A DNA stretch of 64,000 bases from Emiliania huxleyi CCMP1516 (GCF_000372725.1 NW_005194878.1:71389-135388); one strand, 5' to 3'; positions 1 to 9,855 are shown, counted from the stretch's first letter. The notes: generated by a model not told the origin, from the letters alone. Program-made: numbers and translations.

Positions 1-2715
1 TACAAGGGGCTGAACGAGGAGGTGCTCACGCCGTGCGATCGCGAGACCGTGGACATGGTCGTGGACGCCACCAAGACGATGTGCGAGGATGTGCTCGCGC
101 CTCTGAACGAGGGCGGCGACCGGGTCGGCTCTGTGTGGAAGGACCCAAACACGGTGGTGACGGCGCCCGGGTTCAAGGACGCGTACAAGATGTACGCCGA
201 GAACGGCTGGCAGGCGCTCTCCTTCCCGGAGCAGTACGGAGGGCAGGGACTGCCGATGTCGCTCGCGCTCGTGCAGTCGGAGATGATCGCGGCCGCAAAC
301 TGGACATGGCTGATGTTCCCGGGCCTGTCCAAGGGGGCGATCAACACGATCATCGCGCACGGGTCGGAGGACCTCAAGGACGAGTGGCTCCCCTCCCTCA
401 TCTCTGGCGAGATGACCGGCACCATGTGCCTGACCGAGCCGCAGGCACACACAGCGCCCCGCTCGCCCACCAAGCCTGTGCTCACCCAGCTGGGGCCCCA
501 CGCGTCCTCGCGCGCCGCCGCCGCCGCACCCCACCCCCGACACGTGGCCGTCGAGGGCCACCGCCGTGCGCGCCTCAACCCGCCCCTCCCCCCCTCCACC
601 ACCACCGCCGCCGCCGCCGCCGCCGCCGCCGCTGCCGCCGCCACCGCCGTCGCCACCGCCGTCGCCGTCGCCGCCGCCACCGTGTCGGCTAGCGCCTCCC
701 GACGCGCCCTCTCGCCCCGCGGGCCCTCCTCGCCCTACCGCTGCCCGCTGCCCACCCTCCGTCGCCGCCGCCCGCGCGCGCCCTCTGACGGCGCTTCGCC
801 GTCCGCGCCACCTCCAAGTCTGCCACCATCTCCCACGACCTCCCACGACCTCCCACGACCTCCCACGACCTCCCACGACCTCCCACAACCTCCCACGACC
901 TCCCACAACCTCCCACGACCTCCCACAACCTCCCACCGCCACCATCCCCCCCCCCCCGGTCAACTCCTCCCTCCCTTGTCCGCAGTGCGGCTCCGACCTC
1001 GGCCAAGTGACGACCAAGGCGGTGCCCATCGACGGGGCGGAGGGCGAGTACTCGATCTCGGGCACCAAGATCTTCATCTCGTGCGGCGAGGTGCGCGCAC
1101 CGCCCTCTCCTCGTAGCACTACCTCCGTCGGAGCGGCGCCGGCGGTTCTGTGCTAGCAGCATGGGTAGTCGAGCACCGTGGGTAGTAGCAGTTAGTCACC
1201 GGTCCTCAGCAGTGGCGAGTCCTTTCTCCCACCCCCCCCCCCTCCCCCCCCCTCCCCCCTCCCACCATCAACAGCACGACATGACGGACAACATCGTGCA
1301 CTGCGTCCTCGCGCGGCTGCCCGACGCGCCCGCGGGCTCGCCGTCCTAGAAGCGGAAGACGTGTTTGTGTATCCCAACCAGCACTCGAGAGGACGCGTAC
1401 TCGGTCGTATTCCTCTGTATTCACTGCATTCGCACCCCTCGTCTTCACGCAGTGCTCTGACGCTGCACACCACCGTACTCCCGCCCTCATGTTTGCGTAC
1501 TCTCAACGCAGGCAGGGCGGGCGTCTCCCTCTTCCCCAGATCTCCCCATATCTCCCCATATCTCCCCATATCTCCCCAGGCACGGCGGGCATCTCCCTCT
1601 TCCTCGTGCCCAAGCGCCTCAAGACGGGGGAGCTGAACAACCTCGGCACGTCGCGCATCGAGGACAAGATGGGCTGCCACGGCTCGCCGCCTCCCCCCAT
1701 ATCTCCCCAGATATCCCTCCTACTCCCCCCAGATCTCCCCTCATCTCCCCCCATCTCCCCCTCATCTCCATCCGATCTCCCCAGATCTCCCCTATCTCCC
1801 CCCCCCCCCAAGGCTCGCCAACCTGCCAGCTCGAGTTTGAGGGCGCGAAGGGCTGGCTGATCGGCACGCCCAACCGCGGCTTGAACCACATGTTCACCTT
1901 CATCAACACCTCGCGGCTCGGCACGGCCGTGCAGGGCATCGCCGCCGCGGAGCTCGCCTTCCAAAACTCGCTCTGGTACGCAAAGGAGCGCCGCTCGATG
2001 CGCTCCCTCTCCGGCAGCAAGGAGCCGGACCAGGCATCTCCCCACGTCTCCCCATGTCTCCCCACGTCTCCCCACATCTCCCCACATCTCTCGGGCCCCA
2101 GACGCGGAGTACGCCCACTCTTGCACTCCAACTAGCGCGCGAGAGGAGGACACGCACACTCCGCTGCACTCGACCGCGCCCGCGGTATTCGCTGTACTCG
2201 TCTCGTACTCCCCCGCGCCGCTCATGTCATGTTCATGTTCATGTTCATGTTCATGTTCATGTTCATGTTCATGTTCATGTTCATGTTCATGTTCATGTCA
2301 TGTTGTGCATGTGCATGTAACATGTGTCAACTTGCTCTGAAGACGTCTGCACGAGGCCGTCCTCCCGCCCTGACACCTCGGCGTGCGAATGACTGGCAGG
2401 TGGCCGACGCGATCATTCACCAACCGTCGGTGCGCACGATGCTGCTCACGCAGAAGGCCGTCGCGGAGGGCGGCCGCTCGATGGTGTACGAGTGCGCAAA
2501 GATCGCCGACCTGATGCAGCAGGCTCCCCTACCCCCACGGTACTCGAACCCACCCTCCCCTACCCCCACGGTACCCGAACCCACCGCTGCAGGCCGAGTA
2601 CGCGGGCGACGACGCCGCGGTCAAGCAGCACGATGGCCGCCTCGCCTTCCTCACCCCCATCCTCAAGGGCTTCCTCACCGAGGTTGGCAAGGAGGCGGCC
2701 GACCTGGGCATCCAG
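1..2715 (+). CDS. DmdC-like acyl-CoA dehydrogenase, 5' cut by window, 3' truncated
   Basis: Seven exons give one continuous acyl-CoA dehydrogenase: 1-444, 986-1090, 1275-1335, 1580-1681, 1813-2033, 2400-2522 and 2593-2715. The order of blocks (CLTEPQ/CGSDLG, GTKIFIS, LARLPDAPAG, GISLFLVPK, KMGCHGSPTC, NTSRLG, LLTQKAVAEGG) follows the 3-methylmercaptopropionyl-CoA dehydrogenase (DmdC)/long FadE-like subfamily, which oxidises an acyl-CoA with FAD. Substrate cannot be read from sequence; DmdC acts in DMSP demethylation, other members in beta-oxidation. Introns: 445-985 GC, 1091-1274 GT, 1336-1579 GC, 1682-1812 GC, 2034-2399 GC, 2523-2592 GC. The frame stops just after exon 7 (LGIQ then GR stop), and the usual GGHGY segment and C-terminal helical domain are absent. 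No AG acceptor occurs for about 100 bp beyond. The gene therefore looks truncated or decayed here. The N-terminus lies left of the window. Confidence 0.8.
831..930. repeat. 10-bp minisatellite inside the first intron
   Basis: Ten head-to-tail copies of TCCCAC(G/A)ACC fill part of a 541-bp GC-AG intron. The preceding 600-680 stretch is a CCG-type simple repeat. The repeat opens long false reading frames on both strands. Confidence 0.9.
1541..1800. repeat. TCTCCCC-type minisatellites in two introns
   Basis: TCTCCCCATA occurs about four times just before the acceptor at 1579. Related but irregular ATCTCCCC units fill the intron at 1682-1812. Both sit on the pyrimidine-rich side of the introns, so they may have grown from the polypyrimidine tract. 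Confidence 0.8.
2041..2090. repeat. 10-bp CCCACGTCTC minisatellite in an intron
   Basis: Five copies of CCCA(C/T)(G/A)TCTC lie near the 5' end of the intron at 2034-2399. Confidence 0.85.
2230..2300. repeat. GTTCAT hexanucleotide microsatellite
   Basis: About twelve perfect GTTCAT copies lie in the same intron (2034-2399). Confidence 0.95.
2524..2584. repeat. 31-bp tandem duplication forming most of a 70-bp intron
   Basis: Two copies of a 31-bp unit beginning CTCCCCTACCCCCACGGTAC account for nearly all of the intron at 2523-2592. The intron body appears to have arisen by local duplication. Confidence 0.85.
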
Positions 2716-2946
2716 GGGAGATAATCTCCCCCCACCTCTCCCCCCCCCCCGCACCCTACCCCGACACCCTCCCCCACCCCGGGACGCTGGATTCATCGAC
2801 ACGCGCTGGGTGGAGCTCGAGGAGCTGTGCGAGAACTGTGGCAAGATGCCGCTGAAGAATGCGCTCAAGAAGTACCGAAGGCGGAAGAGGAGGATGTGGC
2901 TGCGGCGATTGCCAACTTTGAGGAGGGCGTCGAGCACGAGGGATAA
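2716..2946 (+). other. Unassigned coding-like tail after the truncated dehydrogenase
   Basis: From about 2786 a frame reads WVELEELCENCGKMPLKNAL and then, after a one-base shift near 2875, a second frame reads AEEEDVAAAIANFEEG to a TAA at 2944-2946. Codon use looks coding, but it does not match the expected dehydrogenase C-terminus. It may be the end of another gene joined by deletion. No function is proposed. Confidence 0.35.
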
Positions 2947-2962
2947 ACAATGAACAGGCGCA

Positions 2963-3450
2963 TTGGGATGGCTACCCTTGGTCTGCTCAGCATCCGTGGG
3001 CTCCAGCGCCGGCTCTGGCGCCGGTGCTTCGCTGCAGCAGCATCTGGCAATGCAGATCACGGTGACGGCTGGAATGGCAATCAAGGCTTGACCGCAAAAA
3101 AGCCGTCGCGCGGGCAAAAGTAAAGCGAGGCCATCGGGCATGGGTGGACGCAGGGCTGCTCATTTGCGCCGCTTCTGCGCACGACCAGGAGGTGCTGGGC
3201 AAATTCTTTTTCTGCTGTTTAAATTCTTTTTCTTCAGCGCGTTGAAATTCTTTTTCTTCTGCTTGTATCTTAAGAATTCTTCTGCCCTCACCACTGCGGG
3301 ACGCGGCCACGAAAGGTGTGCAGACCCAGTTCCGGCGGACGCAGCGAGCGTCGGGACTCCGTCCCAGCAGACGAAGTCTTCCTCGTGGGCTCCACGGCCC
3401 GGATCGCGAGCTCGATCGATACGCGACGCGCTCGGCCTCCGCTGGCGGCT
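2963..3450. other. Intergenic, with three AAATTCTTTT motifs
   Basis: No convincing gene is seen. Exact AAATTCTTTT lies at 3201-3210, 3221-3230 and 3245-3254, each followed by T/C-rich sequence. The motif recurs elsewhere in the window (8331, 8386, 8574, 17753, 19279, 24719 and 20632 on the minus strand). Confidence 0.6.
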
Positions 3451-4149
3451 GCCGCAAGAGCGGCTGGCTCATGGCAGCGTCTCGCCGGTTGCCGGATAGG
3501 AGAGTACAGAACGTCTGGAGTGTAACTGTGTACGTGAGATCGGTTTTGATAACAAGCACGGTCGATCCGTCAAAGCGATACACTCGTTCCTATCTCGCTG
3601 GAGGGCTGGCACGGAGCTCTGTGCCGACAAACAGGAAGAGCCGAGCGGCAAGAAGGGCTCGATGGGGAGCGAGAACCGTCAGAAGAGATTCAGGTGTAAC
3701 CTGAAGTCCGTCGTGACGCTCTTGTTTCCCCCCAGGTTTGACCGCGCAGCTTCCAAAACTCGACGATATCTTCCGGAAAGACTGAACGTCCCGCAGAGCG
3801 GCAGCATGAGAGGCGCAGAGAGGCTGCGAGTGCTCGACGAGTCTTGCGAGCTGCGCGTTCAAACCGGGGGGGAACCGACCGCATCAGGGTGGACTTCCGA
3901 AACCTCCGTGAGCACGTTTGACGGTTCTCGCTCCCCATCGAGCCCTTCTTGCCGCTCGGCTCTTCCTGTTTGTCGGCACAGAGCTCCGTGCCAGCCCTCC
4001 AGCGAGATAGGAACGAGTGTATCGCTTTGACGGATCGACCGTGCTTGTTATCAAAACCGATCTCACGTACACAGTTACACTCCAGACGTTCTGTACTCTC
4101 CTATCCGGCAACCGGCGAGACGCTGCCGTGAGCCAGCCGCTCTTGCGGC
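3451..4149. repeat. Long inverted-repeat (foldback) element
   Basis: Arms of 230 bp, 3451-3680 and 3920-4149, are near-perfect reverse complements. The 239-bp centre shows weaker inverted symmetry (PPRF-type peptides read from both strands), so the unit is close to one large palindrome. Open frames inside are present on both strands in mirrored form and are not evidence for a gene. A ~45-bp piece of the arm (AACAAGCACGGTCGATCCGT onward) recurs at 17308-17353. It is probably a foldback/MITE-type element or an inverted duplication. No transposase is seen. Confidence 0.8.
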
Positions 4150-5039
4150 AGAGCGAGTGACGGATAAAGTCGTGTGAAAGAGCTGTGAAAGCGAAAGTAT
4201 CGAAATTAATTGCCCGCCGCAGGCGAAGAAAATTTTCAGGGTTTTTGGTCCCCTACGCGAAAGAAATCGAAGATTTCGGCGGGCGCCCGACGCGGTATGG
4301 AGCACGCGCGCTGCCCGGCATGCCTGCAGCATCCAAACGAGACGCACGGCGTCGCTCAGCCGTGTCCACGCGGCTTCGCTCCTGTCCTAACCGCCGCCAT
4401 CTGGGCGGCTGCTGCGGAGCTGCTGCCGGCGGTGCGGCAACTGGCCGACAGATACAACGCTCAGGGCACCCGCCGGCGATTCACTGGAAAAGAATGAAGG
4501 CGCCGCTGTCGGCGATTCACCGCCGTTCGTTCCCGTCTCTCAAGCTGGCTACACCGTCCATGGACGAGGGAGACGTCGCCTCCTCTTTCGTCCCGGGCAC
4601 TGTTCGCGCCGGAAGGCACCGTACACTGCGAAGTACATTAACCTTCATCCCTCCTACCGCCGGCCGGGAGTGCAGCCTTCGCCATCGCTGAGTGAGATTA
4701 TCCTCGACTTTGGCACCTGCGAAGTAATGAACAACATGCAGTACGTCATATGCAATGGCGCTATGACAGCCCTGCGATGGGCGTCCTCGACGCAGACGAG
4801 GCGGAGCTCATCTGCACGGCGCAGATCGCCGACTTTCTCTCTCTCCCTGCGCGAGTGGTTGCGCCACCGTGGATGAGGCATATGGGCTGGGCAGGGGAGT
4901 TGGTAGAGGAGGTTGACTGAGGGCGCGAGGCCGCCAATCGTCACAGTCTGCTGCTGACTGTCGGTCGCTGTCTGGTTGCGCATCGCGCTGGCCGCGCAGC
5001 GGCCTTTAGAAAATTTTGGCCGCAGGCCTAGTTTTGGAG
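4150..5039. other. Intergenic, no supported gene
   Basis: Frames on both strands are short with no recognisable product. The sequence is less GC-rich than the coding regions. Nothing further is supported. Confidence 0.5.
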
Positions 5040-5299
5040 AAGATCAAATAATAAGCGCCGGTGAGGCTTTCAGAAGCTGCCGTTTGCGGCTTCCTAAGTC
5101 AATTTTTCGAGAGGAACGTTTTGGCTTAGCTATAACGGCTCCAAAGTCGCGCGATCATCGAGTTTTGAGTCAATAATTATGAAAGGAAGGGGCTGGCGAG
5201 AATTATAGCTAAGCCAATCGATTCAGCGTGCTCTGAAACGCCCAAAACCGTCGAGTTTTTCGCGGTAGGCAAAATAGAGCCCTTAATATTTGATCTTTC
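5040..5299. repeat. MITE-like imperfect inverted repeat
   Basis: Outer arms AGATCAAATAATAAG (about 5041) and its near-complement ending TTTGATCTT (about 5298) flank inner arms TTGGCTTAGCTATAA (about 5121) and TTATAGCTAAGCCAA (about 5203). The unit is AT-richer than its flanks and non-coding, as expected for a small foldback element or a diverged inverted duplication. Confidence 0.6.
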
Positions 5300-5520
5300 T
5301 TGGCCACGGCCACGATTACCCGTCACTCGCTCGGCAGCCGGAGGCCGAGCGCGTCGCGTGAGTTGAAATCGATGTGGCGAGTCGACCGCCAGTCCGCACG
5401 ATGGCACTGCGACCGCGGCGGCTGCCGGCGAGGGCAGCAGCGGCGCGCGCGAGGCGGCAGCGTAATCGGGTCCGAAGTCCCGACCCGATTTGGGGTGTAC
5501 ACACCTTTTCCCCGAGTGGG

Positions 5521-8214
5521 ATGCCCGGCTCGAGCGGCGCGGGCGGCGCATGCTCGGGCGAGGCGGCCTCTTCCGGCTCGCTGGGCAGCCTACCCGCAGA
5601 AGCGGCGAGAGCGGCTGGGCGAGGCGACGAGGCGGCGCTGCTGGCGTGGCTCGACAGCGGCGGGCGGGTCAACGCGACTGGCGGGGCAGGCGATGTGAGC
5701 GGCATCACCGCGCTGATGACCGCCGCCCAATTTGGCCACGAGCGAATGGTCGAGCTGCTGCTGCAGCGCGGCGCGGAGATCAACATGCGGAATAGCCTCG
5801 GCGGCTTCGCGCTGATGTGCGCCGCCCCCAACGGCCATGGGCGGGTAGTCGACTTGCTGCTGCGGCGTGGGGCGGAGATCAACATGCAGAGCAGCAAAGG
5901 CAGCACCGCGCTGATGTGCGCCGCCCAGGAGGGCCACGGGCGGGTGGTCGAGCTGCTGATGCAGCGCGGCGCGGATGCCAACTTGCAGAGGAGCGAAGGC
6001 GGCACCGCGCTGATGCTAGCCGCCGCTCACGGCCACGAGCGGGTGGTCGACTTGCTGCTGCAGCGCGGCGCGGAGATGAACAAGCAGAACAGCAAAGGCG
6101 GCACCGCGCTGATGCTCGCCGCCAGCCAAGGTCACCCCGCCGTCGTGCTCCGCCTGCTGCGGGCGGGCGCGGATACAAAGCTGCGCTCTGAAAGCGGCAA
6201 TTCCGCGCTGCAACTGGCGAAGGAAGGGGGCCACAGCGGGTGCGTCGAGGCCTTCCGGCAGCACGTCGCGGAGGTGACTGCGGGCCGGCGCGAGGCGGCG
6301 GCGGGCGGCGCGGGCGGCGCCTCCTCGGGCGAGGCGTTGGCGGGATCGACGGCCGCGGCCTCTTCTAGCTCACTGGGCAGCCTTCCCGCAGAGGCGGCGA
6401 GAGCGGCTGGGCGAGGCGACGAGGCGGCGCTGCTGGCGTGGCTCGACAGCGGCGGGCGGGTCAACGCGATTGGCGGGGCAGGCGATGGGAGCGGCCTCTC
6501 CGCGCTGATGCTAGCCGCCGCTCACGGCCACGAGCGGGTGGTCGAGCTGCTGCTGCAGCGCGGGGCGGATGTCAACCTGCAGAGGAGCGACGGCGCCACC
6601 GCGTTGATGGACGCCGCTTGCAACGGCCACGAGCGGGCGGTCGAGCTACTGCTGCGGCGCGGGGCGGAGATCAACCTGCTGGGTGGCACCGCACTGATGG
6701 CCGCCGCCGAGCAAGGCCACGAGCGGGTGGTCGATTTGCTGTTGCAGCGCGGGGCGGACATCAACTTGCAGAGGAGTGAAGGCGGCACCGCGCTGATGTA
6801 CGCCGCCCGCAGCGGCCACGAGCGGGTGGTCGACTTGCTGATTCAGCGAGGGGCGGAGATCAACCTGCAGGACAGCGACGGCAACACCGCGCTGATGCTC
6901 GCCGTCGACAAAGGCCACGAGCGTGTGGTCGACTTGCTGATACGGCACGGCGCTGAGATCAACCTGCAGATGAGCAACGGCGGCACCGCGCTGATGGGCG
7001 CCGCCATCCACGGCGCCGCCGCCATTGTGACCCGCCTGCTTCGGGCGGGCGCAGATACGAGGCTGCGCTCTGCGGACGGCAGGTCCGCGCTGCAGCTGGC
7101 CAAGGAGCAGGGCCACGCCGGGTGCGTCGACGCTTTCCGGCAGCACATCGCGGAGGTGACTGCGAGCCGGCGCGAGGCGGCGGCGGGCGGCGCGGGCGGC
7201 GCTTCCTCGGGCGAGGCGTTGGCGGGATCGACGGCCGCGGCCTCTTCTAGCTCACTGGGCAGCCTTCCCGCAGAAGCGGCGAGAGCGGCTGGGCGAGGCG
7301 ACGAGGCGGCGCTGCTGGCGTGGCTCGACAGCGGCGGGCGGGTCAACGCGACTGGCGGGGCAGGCGATGAGAGCGGCCTCTCCGCGCTGATGCTAGCCGC
7401 CGCTCACGGCCACGAGCGGGTGGTCGAGCTGCTGCTGCAGCGCGGCGCGGAGATCAACCAGCAGGGCAGCAAAGGCGGCACCGCGTTGATGAGCGCCGCC
7501 AGCCAAGGCCACCCCGCCGTCGTGCTCCGCCTGCTGCGGGCGGGCGCGGATACGGCACTGCGCTCCGAGAGCGGCAGGACGGCGCTGCAGCTGGCCAGGA
7601 CGAATGGCCACGCCGAGTGCGTGCGCGCCTTCGAGGAGCATGCGGCGGCGGAGGCGGAGGCGGAGGCAGCGGCGAGGGAGGCGGAGAGAGCGGCGGCAGA
7701 GGCGGATGCGGCGCGGCATGCCAAGGCGCTGCTGGCGGAGGAGGAGGCGGAGAAGGAGGCGGGGGGGCGCGACAAGGAGAGCAAGAAGGGCAAGAAGAAG
7801 AAGAAGAAGGGGAAGGGCGGAGGTGGAGGCGCTGGGCCGTCGCGGGAGCCCGAGGATGAGGCAGCGCTGGCGGCGGGAGAGGAGGCGGAGCTGGCGGCGG
7901 CGCTCGAGGAGAGCGCGAGGCTGGAGGAGAGGCGGGCGCCCGACGAGCAAGCATCGTCCTCTTTGGCTGCAGAGAGGCCGCCTTCGGTGGAGGAGGAGGA
8001 GCCGCCGGACGACTTCGTCTGCCCAATCACGACCGAGGTCATGAGCGACCCGGTGATGGCGGCGGATGGGCACTCATACGAGCGGACGGCGATCGAGCGT
8101 TGGCTCGCGACCAAGTCGACGAGTCCTCTGACAGGGGGCGAGCTCGACCACACTTGTATCTTCCCAAACCACTCGCTGCGTCGGATGATCCGAGAGTGGC
8201 AGAAGGCGCAGTGA
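5521..8214 (+). CDS. Ankyrin-repeat protein with C-terminal U-box (putative E3 ubiquitin ligase)
   Basis: Single-exon frame of 897 residues from the ATG at 5521; an in-frame ATG at 5374 would add 49 residues. I prefer 5521 because its first residues match the start of the two internal duplicates. Three blocks of ankyrin repeats (NGHERVVDLLLQRGAEIN type) are each preceded by a linker containing LGSLPAEAARAAGRGDEAAL; the linker and first repeat recur almost unchanged near 6300 and 7180. After the ankyrins come an Ala/Glu coiled-coil-like stretch, a Lys-rich patch (about 7780-7820) and an acidic UIM-like segment (ALEESARLEE). The last ~70 residues form a U-box (DDFVCPITTEVMSDPVM, SYERTAIERWL), the E2-binding fold of E3 ligases. 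Ankyrins presumably choose substrates. Probably cytosolic or nuclear; no signal peptide or membrane segment. Confidence 0.88.
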   Translation: MPGSSGAGGACSGEAASSGSLGSLPAEAARAAGRGDEAALLAWLDSGGRVNATGGAGDVSGITALMTAAQFGHERMVELLLQRGAEINMRNSLGGFALMCAAPNGHGRVVDLLLRRGAEINMQSSKGSTALMCAAQEGHGRVVELLMQRGADANLQRSEGGTALMLAAAHGHERVVDLLLQRGAEMNKQNSKGGTALMLAASQGHPAVVLRLLRAGADTKLRSESGNSALQLAKEGGHSGCVEAFRQHVAEVTAGRREAAAGGAGGASSGEALAGSTAAASSSSLGSLPAEAARAAGRGDEAALLAWLDSGGRVNAIGGAGDGSGLSALMLAAAHGHERVVELLLQRGADVNLQRSDGATALMDAACNGHERAVELLLRRGAEINLLGGTALMAAAEQGHERVVDLLLQRGADINLQRSEGGTALMYAARSGHERVVDLLIQRGAEINLQDSDGNTALMLAVDKGHERVVDLLIRHGAEINLQMSNGGTALMGAAIHGAAAIVTRLLRAGADTRLRSADGRSALQLAKEQGHAGCVDAFRQHIAEVTASRREAAAGGAGGASSGEALAGSTAAASSSSLGSLPAEAARAAGRGDEAALLAWLDSGGRVNATGGAGDESGLSALMLAAAHGHERVVELLLQRGAEINQQGSKGGTALMSAASQGHPAVVLRLLRAGADTALRSESGRTALQLARTNGHAECVRAFEEHAAAEAEAEAAAREAERAAAEADAARHAKALLAEEEAEKEAGGRDKESKKGKKKKKKGKGGGGGAGPSREPEDEAALAAGEEAELAAALEESARLEERRAPDEQASSSLAAERPPSVEEEEPPDDFVCPITTEVMSDPVMAADGHSYERTAIERWLATKSTSPLTGGELDHTCIFPNHSLRRMIREWQKAQ

Positions 8215-8543
8215 CCCGCCCCCCCCCCCCCCCTAGTGTCCTCTTTCTCGCATGCACTGACGTAATAAACCTCAATCGGCTCCGCGGCTTTCTTTTTCCT
8301 CGCACATTTGTGCGAGGGAGCTTTGTTGTAAAATTCTTTTTTCCTGTGTCGAGCCTGTCTGCTGTGAGAGAGAGTTGTTTCGTTTAAATTCTTTTTTCCT
8401 TGCACAACACTGGGCACGGGACTGGCGCGCACCACAGGCACTGGCACTAACACAGGTACACCACGTTTGTTGCTGGTTTGTTGTAAAAAGTGCACGGAGC
8501 TAAGTGCCTCGCCGTCCTCGCCGGAGTCGCTTAGGCGGCTCCA
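8215..8543. other. 3' region with C-run, hairpin and dispersed-repeat piece
   Basis: It holds a C14 run, a perfect hairpin (CCTCGCAC-ATTT-GTGCGAGG, about 8298-8317), AAATTCTTTT at 8331 and 8386, and between them a ~37-bp block (8347-8383) that recurs inverted at about 63405-63442. No gene is seen. Confidence 0.6.
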
Positions 8544-9689
8544 GTGGTGTACCTGCCTCAGGGGTTCCGGCTGAAATTCTTTTGGCGCCCTCCGTCGCGC
8601 CGCCTCGCCACCGCCTCCTCCGCCGCCGCTCCCTCGCCAGGCACGCCGCCGCTTGCCCGCCTCCTCGACCTCCCCACGGACCTCCTCGTGCGCGTCGTCT
8701 CTCGCTGCGACCCCGCCGACATCGCTCGCGTCGCGGCCGTCTCGCTGCTCTTCCACTCTTCGCTCGCGGTGGAGGCCATCCGCTTGTGGGCGCAAGAGCG
8801 CGGCTTCGAGCTGCCGGCGCAGCCAGAGGGCGAGAGCTGCGCCGTGCGGTGGCTGTGCTATTCGGCGCTGCTGTGCGAGTCCAACCCGCAAGCGAGGGCG
8901 GCGGCAGGCCGTCGGCACAGCCTCTTCATCGACGGCGAGGGGCGGCTCTCGTCTTGCGGCAAGGCTGAGAGCTGGACGCCAGGCCTCCTTGGCCACGGCG
9001 AGGGCGTGACGCGGCTCAACACGCCGACCCGTCTCCCGACGCCGCTGGGAGGCGAGCGCGCCGTGAGCGTGTCGGCTGGAGCCGTCCACAGCCTTGCCAT
9101 CACCGCCGACGGCGCCGTATGGAGCTGGGGCTCTGGTGGGAGCGGCCGGCTGGGCCACGGCGACGAGCAGAGCCAGCCGCTGCCAAAGAAGGTCGAGGCC
9201 TTTGCTGGCCAGCGCGTCGTCGCTCTGTCATCTGGGCAGCACCACAGTATCGCCATCACTGCTGACGGCAGCGTCTGGAACTGGGGTTGGGGAGGCGATG
9301 GCCGGTTGGGCCACGGCGACGAGCAGACCCAACTGCTGCCGAAGAAGGTCGAGGCCTTTGCTGGCCAGCGCGTCGTCGCTGCGTCGGCAGCAGCCAACCA
9401 CAACCTCGCCATCACCGCCGACGGCGCCGTGTGGAGCTGGGGCTATGGACACCGAGGCAAGCTGGGCCACGGAGATGAGCAGGCACAACGGCAGCCCAGG
9501 AAGGTCGAGGCCTTTGCTGGCCAGCGCGTCGTCGCTGTGTCGGCAGGAGGCTTCCACAGCCTCGCCATCACCGCCGACGGCGAAACCTTTACCTGGGGCG
9601 ACGGCTCTCACGGCGGCCTAGGCCACGGAGAGGACCTGTCGAACCAGCTGCTGCCCAAGAAGGTCGACGTGTGGGCGCCGGGGCAGTGA
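8544..9689 (+). CDS. F-box-like / RCC1-repeat protein, paralogue 1 (short)
   Basis: Frame of 381 residues. An N-terminal F-box-like segment (RLLDLPTDLLVRVVSRCDPADIAR) is followed by LWAQERGFELP and about five RCC1 blades (VWSWG...GRLGHGDE, repeating every ~51 residues). RCC1 propellers bind proteins or chromatin; joined to an F-box they usually serve as SCF ubiquitin-ligase substrate adaptors. That role is inferred. Compared with the copy at 17770, this one lacks two blades, and the segment holding that copy's ATG is deleted, so the start at 8544 (MVYLPQGF) is uncertain. AAATTCTTTT lies at 8574, where the third copy has it just upstream of its ATG. Confidence 0.78.
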   Translation: MVYLPQGFRLKFFWRPPSRRLATASSAAAPSPGTPPLARLLDLPTDLLVRVVSRCDPADIARVAAVSLLFHSSLAVEAIRLWAQERGFELPAQPEGESCAVRWLCYSALLCESNPQARAAAGRRHSLFIDGEGRLSSCGKAESWTPGLLGHGEGVTRLNTPTRLPTPLGGERAVSVSAGAVHSLAITADGAVWSWGSGGSGRLGHGDEQSQPLPKKVEAFAGQRVVALSSGQHHSIAITADGSVWNWGWGGDGRLGHGDEQTQLLPKKVEAFAGQRVVAASAAANHNLAITADGAVWSWGYGHRGKLGHGDEQAQRQPRKVEAFAGQRVVAVSAGGFHSLAITADGETFTWGDGSHGGLGHGEDLSNQLLPKKVDVWAPGQ

Positions 9690-9855
9690 GTCAGAGGAAT
9701 GGAGTCAAGGCAAGGTAACAGGGATACCGACCCCGGGACCAATGTGATACCCTCAGCTCAGCTTTTGGCGACGAGCGCACGCCCCACTACACGAGCGGAA
9801 ATGGCCGTCTGCGCTTTCGGGCAACCTTCTCCTAGCTTCCGGCGTTTTACTTTTC

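Noticed and set aside
2229-2855. Met-Phe repeat protein from the GTTCAT tract
   Set aside because: The tract is inside an intron of the dehydrogenase; the peptide is a translation of a microsatellite.
3318-4111. Mirrored 60-128 codon frames
   Set aside because: The same peptides are read from opposite strands because the DNA is a palindrome; no start, domain or codon bias supports a gene.
7404-9158. 584-codon minus-strand frame
   Set aside because: It runs antisense through the end of the ankyrin/U-box gene, an intergenic region and the RCC1 gene; no coherent product.
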